Source: Pseudomonas migulae (GTDB lineage: Bacteria > Pseudomonadota > Gammaproteobacteria > Pseudomonadales > Pseudomonadaceae). From it: 64,000 nt of DNA. The notes below the pieces were generated by a model that saw nothing but the letters and a program-made list of their open reading frames with translations, had not been told where the DNA came from and searched no databases. Position numbers and translations under genes: made by a program. The stretch is taken from positions 765,501 to 829,500 of the forward strand of contig NZ_JALJWR010000001.1 of the NCBI RefSeq assembly GCF_024169315.1, read 5' to 3'. This document shows, in pieces, positions 16,677 to 26,652 of this stretch (position 1 is the first letter of the stretch; each line of letters begins with the position of its first letter).

Positions 16677-17018
16677 TCAAAAAATCAGAACGTAGGTCTT
16701 GCGCACGGTTTCCTGGATGTCCCAGATCCCGAGGCTGTTGGCTGGCAACATCAGTGCATCGCCAGCTTCTATGTAGAGGGTTTCACCGTCGTCCGGGGTG
16801 AAGGTGCAGCGTCCCTGGATGAAATGACAGAATTCCTGGGCCACGATCTGCCGGCGCCAGCGGCCGGGGGTGCATTCCCAGACGCCGGTTTCGACGCCAT
16901 CGTCGCGTTCGACGCTGGTGCTGGACGCCACCGCTACGGGGGTGCCCAGCGGCACGGCAACCGGGTTCGATTCGTCCAGCGCCAGGGTGGCGGTGTTCTT
17001 GAATTGCGTGATGCTCAT
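16677..17018 (-). CDS. Small cupin-domain protein
   Basis: A 113-residue single-domain cupin. The two beta-barrel motifs can be followed: CEFCHFIQGRCTF-like residues around 60-73 (QEFCHFIQGRCTFTPDDG) and GDALMLPANSLGIWDIQETVRK near the end. The protein belongs with the small cupins found next to polyamine and amino-acid catabolic genes, whose function is mostly unknown. The start ATG 17018 has AAAGG upstream. It sits 30 bases after the FAD oxidase stop and 47 bases before the PotF-like start, so the three genes probably form one leftward operon. Confidence 0.8.
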   Translation of the reverse strand: MSITQFKNTATLALDESNPVAVPLGTPVAVASSTSVERDDGVETGVWECTPGRWRRQIVAQEFCHFIQGRCTFTPDDGETLYIEAGDALMLPANSLGIWDIQETVRKTYVLIF

Positions 17019-17048
17019 GGGAATACCTTTCAATGGAGAGAGCGCCGT

Positions 17049-18455
17049 TTACTGCATGAAACCTTCCATGAACCCGGCAACCCCGCTGGCGAGCTTGCGC
17101 CGCCAGGGTGCGGTCGCCGGGTTGGCCAGGACCTGGTCTTCGTGGACGAAGCTGCGGATGATCGCGTTGTAGCCAAGCCAGCGGCAGGGCTCCGGCTCCC
17201 AGGCTTTGAGCGCATCGAGACCGCCTTGAGGGATGACCCACGGCTGATGAACCAGCTCGGTATCGCGTTGCAGGATCAGATCGGCCAGGGTTCGCCCGCC
17301 CAGGTTGCTGGCGCCAACGCCCTCCCCGCCATAACCGCCGGAAATCGCAATGCCGCTCGCCTGATCGCACAACATGTGCGGCTTGAACCGCCGGGACATG
17401 CCCAGGTTGCCACCCCAGCCGTGAGTGATCCGAACGTTCTTGAGTTGCGGGAACAGCTCGCCAAAGAGGTAACGGCGCAGCTCTACTTCGCTGGTGGTCA
17501 GATCGAAGTCATGGCGCAGTTTGCCGGCGAACTGATAGCCGCCCCGCGCACCGAAGACCAGACGGTTATCCGCCGTACGCTGACCGTAAGTGACCTGCCG
17601 GCTGCTTTCGCCAAACGCCTGGCCGCGACTTAGGCCGATTTCGTCCCAAGTCGCCGCGGACAGGGGTTCTGTCGCCACAATCAAGCTTTGCACCGGCAAC
17701 TGGTAACGACTCAACGGCGGCAAGGTGGTCGCGTAACCTTCAACCGCAGGAACGATCCAGCGGCTGCGCACGGTGGCTTTTGCCGTGCGCAGGCTCCCCG
17801 ACTGCCAGTGAGTGACCGGGCTGTTTTCGTAAATCCTGACGCCCATGCGTTCCACTGTCCGGGCCAGGCCTCGAACCAGCTTCGCCGGGTGAAGGGTCGC
17901 GACGTGCGGGGCATAGATTGCGCCATAAGGCTTGGCCATTCTGATCTGTTGGGCCAACTGCTCGGGGCTGAGCCAGCGGTAATCGCTTTCGGTCAGGCCT
18001 TGCTGGTACAGCTTGTCCAGATAGTGCCGCAGGCTGGCTTCCTGCTCGGGATAGCGCGCGGCGCAATACAGCGCGCCACCTTTACGGTAATCGCAGTCGA
18101 TACCTTCACGTTCGAGGACAATCTCCACTTCATCCGGAATACTGTGCAGGAGATCATACGAGGCGCGGCGCTGTTCGGCCGACAGATTCGCCAGCAAGCG
18201 ATCTTCGCCGAGGATATTGCCCATCAGCCAGCCGCCGTTGCGTCCCGATGCGCCAAAACCGGCGGTCTGCGCTTCTACGATGGCAATGTTCAGCCCCGGC
18301 GCCAGGCGCTTGAGGTAGTACGCGGTCCAGAGTCCGGTGTACCCCGCGCCAATGATGGCGACATCGACGTCCAGATCCTGCTCCAGCGCTGGGCGCGCCA
18401 ACAGGGGCTCGTCGAGCTGGTCCATCCACAAACTGATAGTGCGCCACGCCGGCAT
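17049..18455 (-). CDS. FAD-dependent amine oxidoreductase, PuuB/OrdL-like
   Basis: A 468-residue DAO-family flavoenzyme. The dinucleotide-binding motif DVAIIGAGYTGLWTAYYL is at about residues 31-48, and AGFGASGRNGGWLMG follows, the conserved FAD segment of gamma-glutamylputrescine oxidases. Near the C-terminus is GIAISGGYGGEGVGASNLGG, which completes the FAD site. Members oxidise gamma-glutamylputrescine or related amines. The cupin and PotF-like genes downstream support a polyamine or related amine substrate. I chose ATG 18455, which has GGCGGAG seven bases upstream; a GTG at 18470 would add five residues. Confidence 0.85.
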   Translation of the reverse strand: MPAWRTISLWMDQLDEPLLARPALEQDLDVDVAIIGAGYTGLWTAYYLKRLAPGLNIAIVEAQTAGFGASGRNGGWLMGNILGEDRLLANLSAEQRRASYDLLHSIPDEVEIVLEREGIDCDYRKGGALYCAARYPEQEASLRHYLDKLYQQGLTESDYRWLSPEQLAQQIRMAKPYGAIYAPHVATLHPAKLVRGLARTVERMGVRIYENSPVTHWQSGSLRTAKATVRSRWIVPAVEGYATTLPPLSRYQLPVQSLIVATEPLSAATWDEIGLSRGQAFGESSRQVTYGQRTADNRLVFGARGGYQFAGKLRHDFDLTTSEVELRRYLFGELFPQLKNVRITHGWGGNLGMSRRFKPHMLCDQASGIAISGGYGGEGVGASNLGGRTLADLILQRDTELVHQPWVIPQGGLDALKAWEPEPCRWLGYNAIIRSFVHEDQVLANPATAPWRRKLASGVAGFMEGFMQ

Positions 18456-18505
18456 GCAAGACTCCGCCACTCAAACTTCGATGGCGTCGATCCTAGTGCG
18501 TGAGC

Positions 18506-19321
18506 TCAGAGGCTGTCTTGCGCGCGTGCACGCAAAGAAATTTGTTTGGCGTAGGCCTTCGGCGAGAGGCCGGTGTGCTGACGGAAACAGCTGTAGAACG
18601 CCGACAGCGAATTGAAGCCGGCGGCAAATGCCAGCTCATCGATCCGCAGTGGCGGCGTGGCAGTGTCCAGCGCGGCGAGCAGATGCTGCAACCGTGCCTG
18701 GTTAACGTAGCGATAGAAACTCTGGCCCAGCACCTGATTCAGCAGATAGGAAATCTGATTGCGACTGTAACCGCACTCCTTCGCCACCCGCTGCAAGTCG
18801 AGCTCGGGATCCAGATAGGGCTGCTGACGCTGGAAATACTGTTGCAAATCTTCCGCCATGAAACTCAGCTGACGCGGCGACAGCCCGAGCCGGCTGGCGG
18901 CCGGACGCTGATTGTTGGCGGTTTTGTTGACGGGTTGCTCATGCACCAACGAAGCGTATTCGTTGACCCGCCAGATCAGCCCGTCGCGCACGGTAATCGC
19001 CTCACTGGCGCGAAATGACACCAACCCTTCACCGCCGCGCAAGGTAATGCGGTATTGGATGAACGCCGTGTTGCCGTCCAGTCGAATGCGGTCCGAGTGC
19101 TCCAGCGCTTCATCGGGATCGCGCGGCATGCTGCTGCGCACGTATTCGCGCAACTCGCCGAGCCCCATCACACGGTTCTGGAAAAAGTCGCTGTACTGAA
19201 CATCCGGGTGATACAGCGCCATGACCCCGTCGAGGTCGCGGTGTTTCCAGCGCAGGTGATAACGCATGACCGTCTCGCTCGTGGCCTGGGTTTGCAGCGG
19301 ACCATCATCATCGGCGGGCAT
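18506..19321 (-). CDS. AraC-family regulator with SnoaL/NTF2-like sensor domain
   Basis: A 271-residue regulator. The first 130 residues look like a SnoaL/NTF2 fold (ETVMRYHLRWKHRDLDGVMALYHPDVQY, a typical opening, then FIQYRITLRGGEGLVSFRASE). The C-terminal 100 residues form the double helix-turn-helix of AraC/XylS proteins (LDLQRVAKECGYSRNQISYLLNQVLG and IDELAFAAGFNSLSAFYSCFRQHTGLSP). It is encoded just upstream of the FAD oxidase-cupin-PotF genes on the same strand, 50 bases from the next start, so it probably regulates them and may be in their operon. An NTF2-like domain as the ligand sensor of an AraC protein is unusual. The start is ATG 19321. Confidence 0.85.
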   Translation of the reverse strand: MPADDDGPLQTQATSETVMRYHLRWKHRDLDGVMALYHPDVQYSDFFQNRVMGLGELREYVRSSMPRDPDEALEHSDRIRLDGNTAFIQYRITLRGGEGLVSFRASEAITVRDGLIWRVNEYASLVHEQPVNKTANNQRPAASRLGLSPRQLSFMAEDLQQYFQRQQPYLDPELDLQRVAKECGYSRNQISYLLNQVLGQSFYRYVNQARLQHLLAALDTATPPLRIDELAFAAGFNSLSAFYSCFRQHTGLSPKAYAKQISLRARAQDSL

Positions 19322-19584
19322 AAAGGTCTCGATGAGAAAAAAGCGAGCTTGCCGAAATTCAGCCCCGGCATCAACGTGGATTCAGCGCTGGCCTTTTGCC
19401 TGTTAACGGTGGCGCTGTGATCTGAATCAAAAAAAACTGAACCAATCGCTAAACGGCCTGAAAAATCCACATTATTTTCACATCCGGATGCTACTTTTAA
19501 AGGCAGTCACCGGTTGAGCCAATGAAGGCTCTTCCCTCCTAACATGAGCTAACGGAAGCGCTCGATGAAGAAGGCGGGCAACAT

Positions 19585-19857
19585 ATGAATAAAGGGTTCA
19601 GTAAGGTCACCTTTCCAAACGCCTGCCAGCTGATGCGCTGGCATTTTCATCCCATGGGTTTTGAGGCGAGCATGGACGCCCCGGGCAGCATGATTGCCCG
19701 TCTGTTTGACCGCGCCAGCGGCGAGACCATGATCGCCATCGCCGGTATTCCGTGCGCAACCGTCATGAATGCCGCGGATGTGGAACGAATAATCGAAGCG
19801 GTGGAGGATGAGCTGGAGTCTTTCATTCCACCGGCGGCCCTCAGGAGTTATGCCTGA
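19585..19857 (+). CDS. DUF1652 family protein
   Basis: A 90-residue protein matching the Pseudomonas-specific DUF1652 family: ACQLMRWHFHPMGFEASMD, then PGSMIARLFDRASGETMIAIAGI. The function is unknown. There is no signal peptide or membrane segment. The start is ATG 19585 with GAAGGCGGG upstream. It is a single gene, ended by a strong bidirectional terminator. The 263 bases upstream are AT-rich and hold nothing else that I could identify. Confidence 0.85.
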   Translation: MNKGFSKVTFPNACQLMRWHFHPMGFEASMDAPGSMIARLFDRASGETMIAIAGIPCATVMNAADVERIIEAVEDELESFIPPAALRSYA

Positions 19858-19880
19858 AGGTTGAAACGCATTGGCACTAA

Positions 19881-19907
19881 AAAGCCCACATTTTGTGGGC
19901 TTTTTTT
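19881..19907. terminator. Bidirectional Rho-independent terminator
   Basis: A 7-bp stem (GCCCACA / TGTGGGC) with a 3-base loop is flanked by an A run on the left and seven T residues on the right. It serves the convergent DUF1652 and UvrD-like genes. Confidence 0.9.
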
Positions 19908-19918
19908 ATGAGGCAGGT

Positions 19919-22393
19919 TTACGCCGATGTCTTGCCCTGTCGATGATCGGCAAAGAATGCTTTGCCCTTGCCGATCCGGTCGGAAGCCTTGGGCATGTTC
20001 GCTGCCTGGGTGTCCTGACCATCGACATACCAATAGCAATGGCTCACCGCCCGGGTGATGCCGACATAAGCCAGTCGCAGGATCTCGTATTTCTGCGCGC
20101 TATCGTAAGCTTCGTTGTCGCCAGCCTTGCCCAGACCTGCCATACGGTAGACCTGATTCTTGTACGGCGAACTGGTCAGGTGCTGACAGTCTCCGAGCAG
20201 GAACACCGCATCGGCCTGAAGGCCTTTGGCGCTGTGATAGGTCAGTTGCTTCAGCCTTCGCGATTCGTGCGGCAAGCTAGAATCCACATTAACTACAGAC
20301 TGAATATGCTCTTCTATCAGTGACTTATCGCTACTTTTTCGATAAAGCATCAAGATTGAGTCACCCTTTCTATAGTGCTCCATCAGGCGTTTCGCCATGC
20401 CCTGATCGTCGCGATCCAGCACATTGACCGGAAGCAACGACTTGGGCTCGCCGCTGGCCCTGGCCTTTTTCCCGGCAATGGCCGGTGCTGCGCGCACGAT
20501 ATGTTCCGCAGCATCGATGATGTGCTGATGGCTGCGATAGTTGTCACTGAGCATGACCCTGGTGGTGCCCGGCGACGGGAATTCCTTGTTGAACTCCATG
20601 AAGTACGTGGGTGAACTGCCGCGCCATCCATAAATGGACTGCCAGTCATCGCCCACGCACAGCAGCGACGAACGCTGGGCACCGCGCCCGACGTGCATGG
20701 CCGGGCCACGACTGCGAATTTCGGCCAGGCTGGCACGAATCCAGGAAACGATCTGCGGCGACACATCCTGAAATTCGTCGATCATCAGGTGCGACAAGGG
20801 TCGTAGCAATTCGTCGCTCAACAGCTTCTGATTCTCCGGGGAGTGCTCGCTGAACAAAGCAAACATGCGGTTGTAGGTCATCACCGGTGGTTTCTGATCC
20901 AGCAGATGATCTTCCAGGGCACGCCAGTAAAGGCTCAGGGCCTCGAAGAAAAAACGGTCCGGGTCGTCCTTGGCGAAACTCATCTGGCCAACCGCTTTCG
21001 GAACATCGAGGCCGAGGTTCTCGATAAACCCCGCCGCGGCGACGAAACAGTCGAGCAACGGCGCGGAACCGAGTTCGCCCTTGACCTTGTAATCGAACCC
21101 CGGACCCGCACTGGCATCCCCTGCCAACGAGGCCAAAACCCGTTTTGATGATTCATAACTATCAAGCCATATCAACGGCTTACGACAGAAAGCTTGAAAC
21201 AGGGTTCGCTTTACAGCCCACTCGGCGCGAACGCTGAGCTTGGCATTCGGGCGGCTGACCTGCGGGTTTTCCCGCGGGTCGAACCCCAGTACCACCCAGG
21301 CGTCCAGGCCCGGAATATAGCCATGGCAGTGAAACGTCGAGCCGTTGATATCGAACGACTGACGGTTAGGCTCGATGCCCTTGATCGGCCAGGCACCGGC
21401 GCGAAACCACAGATCTTCGATGAAATCGCACAGTTCTTCATCACGCTTGGCGGCCAGTTCGGTCACGGCCATGCGCTTTTGCACGTCCGGGTGATCGCGC
21501 TCCAGCTCCTTGAGCTGCAAGGCATGGCGGGATAGCGGCGTGATCAGCTCGCGAAAACGTTCATCGCGGGTGTAAAGGCTGTGATAACAGGCGTTCAGTT
21601 GCTGGCGCTGGGCGTCATTGATGCGCAGGTCGAACGGGTTGCTGTCGGCTTCCTCATCGCCATTTTGCGGGCGGTGGCTGAGGTTTTCGAAGGCTTGCAA
21701 CCGCTCGAAACCCGGCAGACTGCGCACCATCGGCAGGATTCGCGAATGGAAGGTCCGCACCAGGTCCCGCGCTTCTTTGAAGCTGAGTGCTCGGCCCCAG
21801 AGCGCAAACAGCTCGATCAGCTTATTGATGAAGTCCTTGCGCGACTCACGCGTGAACGTAACCACCGTCATCGAATCGAGCTCGAAGCCCAGATAGTGAG
21901 TTAACAGCAATATCCGCAACACCAGCGTGGTGGACTTGCCCGCACCCGCACCGGCAATCACCGACGTCGATGGCGTGTCGCTGAAAATCATCTTCCACTG
22001 CGCGGCACTGGGCTGGGCATGGGGTGGCAGCAACCGGGCGACGTCGGCCTTCATGCGTTTTTTCAGGTCTGCACTCAATGGCAGGCGCCAATCATCGAAC
22101 AGGTTGTCGTCGACGTTGGGTGGGCGGTGTTCGGTCGAGCGCGAGTCACGAATCAGCAACACCTGCCGACCTTCCTCCAACCCTTCGAGCTTGCCTTCCT
22201 TATAGCCGTAATCCACTCCGGCGCTGTGACCACTGCGAAAGCCGTCGGCCTGGCCATGCAGCCATGACGCTCGGTGCTGCGCGCGCAGCCGGGTCAGGCC
22301 ATGGCCGAAGAACCGGGCGGCAAGACGCTTGAGCAGCGGCATCTCGGCCAGGGGACGAAGTTCAGGAGGAAGATCGGGGGTGTGTTGCGGCAC
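19919..22393 (-). CDS. UvrD/Rep-family DNA helicase with N-terminal extension
   Basis: An 824-residue superfamily 1 helicase. Walker A (AGAGAGKST) is at about residues 147-155, unusually late because of a 125-residue N-terminal extension that includes a glycine-rich segment (GHSAGVDYGYKEGKLEGLEEG). Motif II (HLMIDEFQDVSP) and motif III (LCVGDDWQSIYGWRGS) are clear, and motif VI appears as EILRLAYVGITRAVSHCYWYV near the C-terminus. It is likely a 3'-5' DNA helicase in repair or replication restart. It differs from UvrD and Rep in length and extension, and it may be closer to DNA helicase IV. The start is GTG 22393, with GGAG nine bases upstream. It stands alone between terminators, with no nuclease partner. 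Confidence 0.85.
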   Translation of the reverse strand: MPQHTPDLPPELRPLAEMPLLKRLAARFFGHGLTRLRAQHRASWLHGQADGFRSGHSAGVDYGYKEGKLEGLEEGRQVLLIRDSRSTEHRPPNVDDNLFDDWRLPLSADLKKRMKADVARLLPPHAQPSAAQWKMIFSDTPSTSVIAGAGAGKSTTLVLRILLLTHYLGFELDSMTVVTFTRESRKDFINKLIELFALWGRALSFKEARDLVRTFHSRILPMVRSLPGFERLQAFENLSHRPQNGDEEADSNPFDLRINDAQRQQLNACYHSLYTRDERFRELITPLSRHALQLKELERDHPDVQKRMAVTELAAKRDEELCDFIEDLWFRAGAWPIKGIEPNRQSFDINGSTFHCHGYIPGLDAWVVLGFDPRENPQVSRPNAKLSVRAEWAVKRTLFQAFCRKPLIWLDSYESSKRVLASLAGDASAGPGFDYKVKGELGSAPLLDCFVAAAGFIENLGLDVPKAVGQMSFAKDDPDRFFFEALSLYWRALEDHLLDQKPPVMTYNRMFALFSEHSPENQKLLSDELLRPLSHLMIDEFQDVSPQIVSWIRASLAEIRSRGPAMHVGRGAQRSSLLCVGDDWQSIYGWRGSSPTYFMEFNKEFPSPGTTRVMLSDNYRSHQHIIDAAEHIVRAAPAIAGKKARASGEPKSLLPVNVLDRDDQGMAKRLMEHYRKGDSILMLYRKSSDKSLIEEHIQSVVNVDSSLPHESRRLKQLTYHSAKGLQADAVFLLGDCQHLTSSPYKNQVYRMAGLGKAGDNEAYDSAQKYEILRLAYVGITRAVSHCYWYVDGQDTQAANMPKASDRIGKGKAFFADHRQGKTSA

Positions 22394-22630
22394 GCGGGCT
22401 GACTCCAGGGTGTGAGGCTGTTGAAGGCTATGGTGTCTGCATTTGCCGTTCAGTTCTAGTGAAATGCTTACAGGTCATTGGCTTATGCGATGAAGTGAAG
22501 GCTGGGTGAGAATGTTTCGAGGTTATTTGATATCAACTAATTCGATGGTATTGAGGCATTTTTTACGCTTTTTATCGATCAGTGCCTGATGGATGATGCT
22601 CGCCATCAAAACCCATTTCAGGAGACGATC

Positions 22631-23326
22631 ATGCTCGAACTCAGACCTTTCAACTCCCTGGGCGGCGCCCACCATGGCTGGTTGGATGCTCATCACCACT
22701 TTTCGTTCGCCGAGTACCACGACCCAAAACGCATGAACTGGGGCAACCTGCGGGTGTGGAACGATGACGTGATCGCCTCCGGCACCGGCTTCCCGAAACA
22801 CCCCCACCGGGACATGGAGATCATTACTTACGTTCGTGAAGGCGCGATTACTCACGAGGACAACCTCGGCAACAAGGGCCGCACCGAAGCGGGCGACGTT
22901 CAGGTCATGAGTGCCGGCACCGGGATTGCGCACAGCGAATACAACCTGGAAGCCACCGAAACCAGAATCTTCCAGATCTGGATCATCCCGAACGAAACCG
23001 GCCTGGCACCTTCGTGGGGCGCCAAGCCGTTCCCTAAAGGCCAGCGCGAAGGATTTGTGACCCTGGCGAGCGGCAAGAGCGGCGACGACCAAAGCCTGCG
23101 GATTCGTGCGGATGCGCGGCTGGTGGCAGCGAACCTGAAGGCCGGCGAGTCTGCCGAATATCGGCTGGACAGCGGCCGTCGTGCTTACCTGGTGCCGGCC
23201 ACGGGCGTCATTGAAGTCAATGGGTTGCGCGCACAAGCTCGAGACGGTGTTGCAGTGGCCGATGAGCAGGTGTTGCGGGTGACGGCCATTGAGGACAGTG
23301 AGATAGTTCTGGTGGACCTGGCTTGA
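22631..23326 (+). CDS. Pirin family protein (YhhW-like)
   Basis: A 231-residue bicupin of the pirin family. The metal ligands of the N-terminal cupin are visible as GTGFPKHPHRDMEIITYV (two histidines and a glutamate) and GTGIAHSEYNLE. YhhW and related pirins have quercetin 2,3-dioxygenase activity in vitro, though their physiological role is unclear. The start ATG 22631 has CAGGAGA upstream. The gene is monocistronic and followed by a strong terminator and a REP pair. Confidence 0.92.
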   Translation: MLELRPFNSLGGAHHGWLDAHHHFSFAEYHDPKRMNWGNLRVWNDDVIASGTGFPKHPHRDMEIITYVREGAITHEDNLGNKGRTEAGDVQVMSAGTGIAHSEYNLEATETRIFQIWIIPNETGLAPSWGAKPFPKGQREGFVTLASGKSGDDQSLRIRADARLVAANLKAGESAEYRLDSGRRAYLVPATGVIEVNGLRAQARDGVAVADEQVLRVTAIEDSEIVLVDLA

Positions 23327-23343
23327 TTGGGTAAATGCAGGGC

Positions 23344-23384
23344 AAAAAAATGGGGCGACCGTTGATGGTCGCCCCATTTTTTTT
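23344..23384. terminator. Strong bidirectional terminator
   Basis: A 10-bp stem (TGGGGCGACC / GGTCGCCCCA) with a 6-base loop, an A run before it and a run of eight T residues after it. It ends the pirin transcript and can also act on leftward transcription from pgm. Confidence 0.93.
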
Positions 23385-23403
23385 GGCTGGCTGTTCCGAC
23401 GCC

Positions 23404-23470
23404 TTCGCGGGCAAGCCTCGCTCCTACAGGGGGTTGCGCAATCCTTGTAGGAGCGAGGCTTGCCCGCGAA
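23404..23470. repeat. REP pair (inverted)
   Basis: Two REP units of the GAGGCTTGCCCGCGAA class, 23404-23428 and 23446-23470, form a perfect 25-base inverted repeat with a 17-base spacer between the convergent pirin and pgm genes. Confidence 0.92.
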
Positions 23471-23481
23471 GAGGCCCTCAA

Positions 23482-25128
23482 CTATTTCGCGGAAATTGCG
23501 CCGTCCACCAGCGTTTGGGCTTCAGCCACCAACTGCTTCAGGTGTTCGTCGCTGACGAAACTCTCGGCGTAAATCTTGTAGATGTCCTCGGTACCCGACG
23601 GACGCGCCGCGAACCAGCCGTTCTCGGTCATGACTTTCAGACCGCCGATGGCCTGGTCGTTGCCCGGCGCATGGCTGAGGATGCTCTGGATCGCTTCGCC
23701 CGCCAGCTGGGTCGAGGTGACCTGGTCCGGCGACAACTTGCTCAGCAGCGCTTTCTGTTCAGGATTGGCCTTGGCATCGACGCGCACCGAGAACGGTTCG
23801 CCCAGTTCGTCGGTCAATGCGCGGTAAGCCTGGCTTGGGTCACGACCGGTACGAGCGGTCATTTCTGCCGCCAGCAGCGCCGGGATCAAACCATCCTTGT
23901 CGGTACTCCAGACACCGCCGTTCTTGCGCAGGAACGACGCGCCAGCGCTTTCTTCGCCGCCAAAACCCAGCGAGCCGTCGAACAGACCGTCGGCAAACCA
24001 TTTGAACCCGACCGGTACTTCGTACAGGCGACGGCCCAAACGCTTGGCCACGCGATCGATCAAGCCGCTGCTGACCACGGTTTTACCCACGGCTGCATCG
24101 GCGCGCCATTGCGGACGGTTCTGGAACAGGTAGTCGATGGATACCGCCAGGTAGCTGTTCGGCGCAAGCAATCCACCCGACGGGGTCACGATGCCATGGC
24201 GGTCGTGGTCCGGATCGCAGGCGAACGCCACGTCGAAACGCTCTTTCAGACCGATCAGGCCTTGCATGGCGTGGCTGGAAGACGGGTCCATGCGGATCTG
24301 GCCATCCCAGTCGACCGTCATGAAGCGGAACGTCGGATCGACCTGCTTGTTCACCACCTCCAGATCCAGCTTGTAATGTTCGGCAATCGCCGACCAGTAG
24401 CGCACCCCTGCTCCGCCCAGCGGATCAACGCCCAGACGCAGCTTGGCATCGCGAATGGCATCGAAGTCGATCACGTTGATCAGATCGGCCACATAGGTGT
24501 TGAGGTAATCATGACGACGGGTGGTGCCGGCCTTCAGCGCCTGTTCGTAGCTGATGCGTTTTACGCCGGCGAGCTTGTTGCCCAGCAGCTCGTTGGCCTT
24601 GGCTTCGATCCACTTGGTGATGTGGGTATCGGCCGGGCCGCCGTTGGTAGGGTTGTATTTGTAGCCACCGCTTTGCGGCGGGTTGTGGGACGGCGTGATG
24701 ACGATACCGTCCGCCAGCCCGGAGGTGCGACCGCGGTTGTAGCAGAGGATGGCGTGGGAAATCGCCGGTGTCGGGGTGTATTCATCACCCTCGGCAATCA
24801 TCACCGTCACGCCGTTGGCCGCCAGGACTTCGAGGGCGCTGGCGCCGGCCGGGGTGGACAGCGCGTGGGTATCGATGCCGACGAACAGCGGCCCGTCGAT
24901 GCCCTGGGCTTCGCGGTACAGGCAGATCGCCTGGCTGATCGCCAGAACGTGCCATTCGTTGAAACTCAGGTCGAACGAGCTACCCCGGTGCCCTGATGTG
25001 CCGAAGGCGACGCGCTGGGTGGAGATGGCGGCATCGGGCTGGCCGGTGTAATAGGCCGTGACCAGTCGCGGGATGTCGACCAACAATTCTGCCGGTGCCG
25101 GTTTGCCCGCAAAAGGACTGAGTGTCAT
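23482..25128 (-). CDS. pgm: Phosphoglucomutase (alpha-D-glucose phosphate-specific)
   Basis: A 548-residue phosphohexomutase interconverting glucose 1-phosphate and glucose 6-phosphate in the cytoplasm. The phosphoserine loop VITPSHNPP places the catalytic serine near residue 147; a substrate loop ([11 protein letters not shown]) is at about 40-50. The metal loop is [12 protein letters not shown], and the C-terminal phosphate loop is [19 protein letters not shown]. Length and motifs match Escherichia coli Pgm. The start ATG 25128 has AGAGG upstream. It is downstream of and on the same strand as the MocR-like gene, with a 109-base gap, and probably has its own promoter. Confidence 0.95.
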   Translation of the reverse strand: MTLSPFAGKPAPAELLVDIPRLVTAYYTGQPDAAISTQRVAFGTSGHRGSSFDLSFNEWHVLAISQAICLYREAQGIDGPLFVGIDTHALSTPAGASALEVLAANGVTVMIAEGDEYTPTPAISHAILCYNRGRTSGLADGIVITPSHNPPQSGGYKYNPTNGGPADTHITKWIEAKANELLGNKLAGVKRISYEQALKAGTTRRHDYLNTYVADLINVIDFDAIRDAKLRLGVDPLGGAGVRYWSAIAEHYKLDLEVVNKQVDPTFRFMTVDWDGQIRMDPSSSHAMQGLIGLKERFDVAFACDPDHDRHGIVTPSGGLLAPNSYLAVSIDYLFQNRPQWRADAAVGKTVVSSGLIDRVAKRLGRRLYEVPVGFKWFADGLFDGSLGFGGEESAGASFLRKNGGVWSTDKDGLIPALLAAEMTARTGRDPSQAYRALTDELGEPFSVRVDAKANPEQKALLSKLSPDQVTSTQLAGEAIQSILSHAPGNDQAIGGLKVMTENGWFAARPSGTEDIYKIYAESFVSDEHLKQLVAEAQTLVDGAISAK

Positions 25129-25237
25129 GCAAAACCTCTGGAATAGAGTGGTTCAGGAATTGGATCGCAGTTTACTGGCAGTTTGACCGCAACGCGATGG
25201 GATCGATCCCACGGGTCCCAGGTTGTTTTCAGTCGCG

Positions 25238-26652
25238 TCAGTCCATCGACTCCAACCGCAAGGCATCCCCCAGCAGGCTCAGTACAGCAGCGATGTCATG
25301 ATCGCCGCCAAACGCATGATTCAAGCGCAAGTGCTGCGTGTGCAGGCCCTGCAGACTGAAGAGCTCCCCCGGCGCAATCACCACATGATGTTTGAGTAAG
25401 CGCTGGAACACTCGACGCATATCGACCTGACGCAGTGAGCGTGCCCAGATCGTCGCCCCGCCCTGAGGATCGACGACCTGCAGGGCGTCGCCCAGACGCT
25501 CCTGCAATATCTGCGTCATCTGCACCTTGCGATCCTTGAGCAACCTGCGCAACACATGAAGGTGCTGATCGATCCGGCCACTGCCGTACAAACGGGCAAT
25601 GGCTTTCTGGCGAATCGGTGACAGGCGAAATGAGCGTAGCAGAAAGTGCCGCTGCAACTGCTCGCTGAAATGCCGCGACAGCAGATAGCCGTAGGGCGCT
25701 TCCGGACCGATGATTTTCTCGAACGTGGAGAACACGATCAGTCGGTCGGGGTCGAGCAGGTCGCGGAATCGCAGACCGCCGGGCTCGAATTCGAGCTCGC
25801 CGTAACAGTCGTTTTCCAGCACCCAACTGCCGTGCTGTTCCAGCAACTGCGCAACGGCTTGTCGATTGTCATCGGGCGGCAGGCTACCCCGCGGCACACT
25901 CACCCCCGACGACAGCATCACCAGCCGCACCGGCCGGGTTTCCAGCAGTTCCTTGAGTCGCTCGACGTCCAGGCTGCCATTGGCTTGCATCGGCCATTCG
26001 ATCACTTGAACGTCCGCCGCCTGAAGCAGGCGCAGAATCGTCCAGTCACACGGCGACTCGACGACCACCGCCGCCTCTTTGAGACCCAGCACAGCGATCA
26101 ATATTTCCAGGACGCCGCGCAAATCCGCGCCGACATAGACGTCATCGGCATGCCAGCAGCGCACCGGCGACGTGGTGTAACGTGCGGCGAGCGCGGTGCG
26201 CAGTTCGAGCTCGCCGCACGGTTGTGAAGGTGGTTGCGGCAGACGCGGGTACTGACGCAGCAGTTCACGTTCCAGCAGCAACAACGGACTGTCGAGGGGC
26301 TGCAGCAGCGCTGGCTCATCGGCGCTGAAGACCAGCATGCCCGGACGCCTGGCGCTGACATAGACGGTTTCGAGCAGGTCGTTGCAGTGCCGGGCATATT
26401 GATCGAGGACACTGGCAACGCGTAGTAGCCGGACTTGGCCACCGAGTAGACACGGCCTTCTTTCTCCAGCAGGGAATAAGCGTACTGAATCGTCGAGATC
26501 GACACGCTCAGACGATTGGCCAGCTGACGCAACGATGGCAAGCGCACACTCGTGTCGCTGACCGGCTCGTTGATCAGGTGGGTCAAGTATCGGTACACCG
26601 CCTGATAGGCAAAGTCGGTCTCGCGAGGTCCTTTCAACGTCCCGCTGACCAT
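25238..26652 (-). pseudogene. MocR-type regulator (GntR HTH plus aminotransferase domain), frameshifted
   Basis: The start ATG 26652 opens a GntR winged helix-turn-helix (RLPSLRQLANRLSVSISTIQYAYSLLEKEG, about residues 37-66) ending in SGYYALPVSS. The aminotransferase-like domain is in a different frame, from about 26395 down to 25238. It begins with NDLLETVYVSARRPGMLVF and includes DCYGELEFEPGGLRF. The expected PLP lysine position reads FSTFEKIIGPEAPYGYL, with K in FEKII. The frames meet at about 26385-26400, equivalent to one lost base. A complete protein of about 470 residues would be a normal MocR regulator. The shift may be a true mutation, a sequencing error or programmed slippage. The gene start overlaps the end of the upstream 494-residue gene, so the two were an operon. 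Confidence 0.75.
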
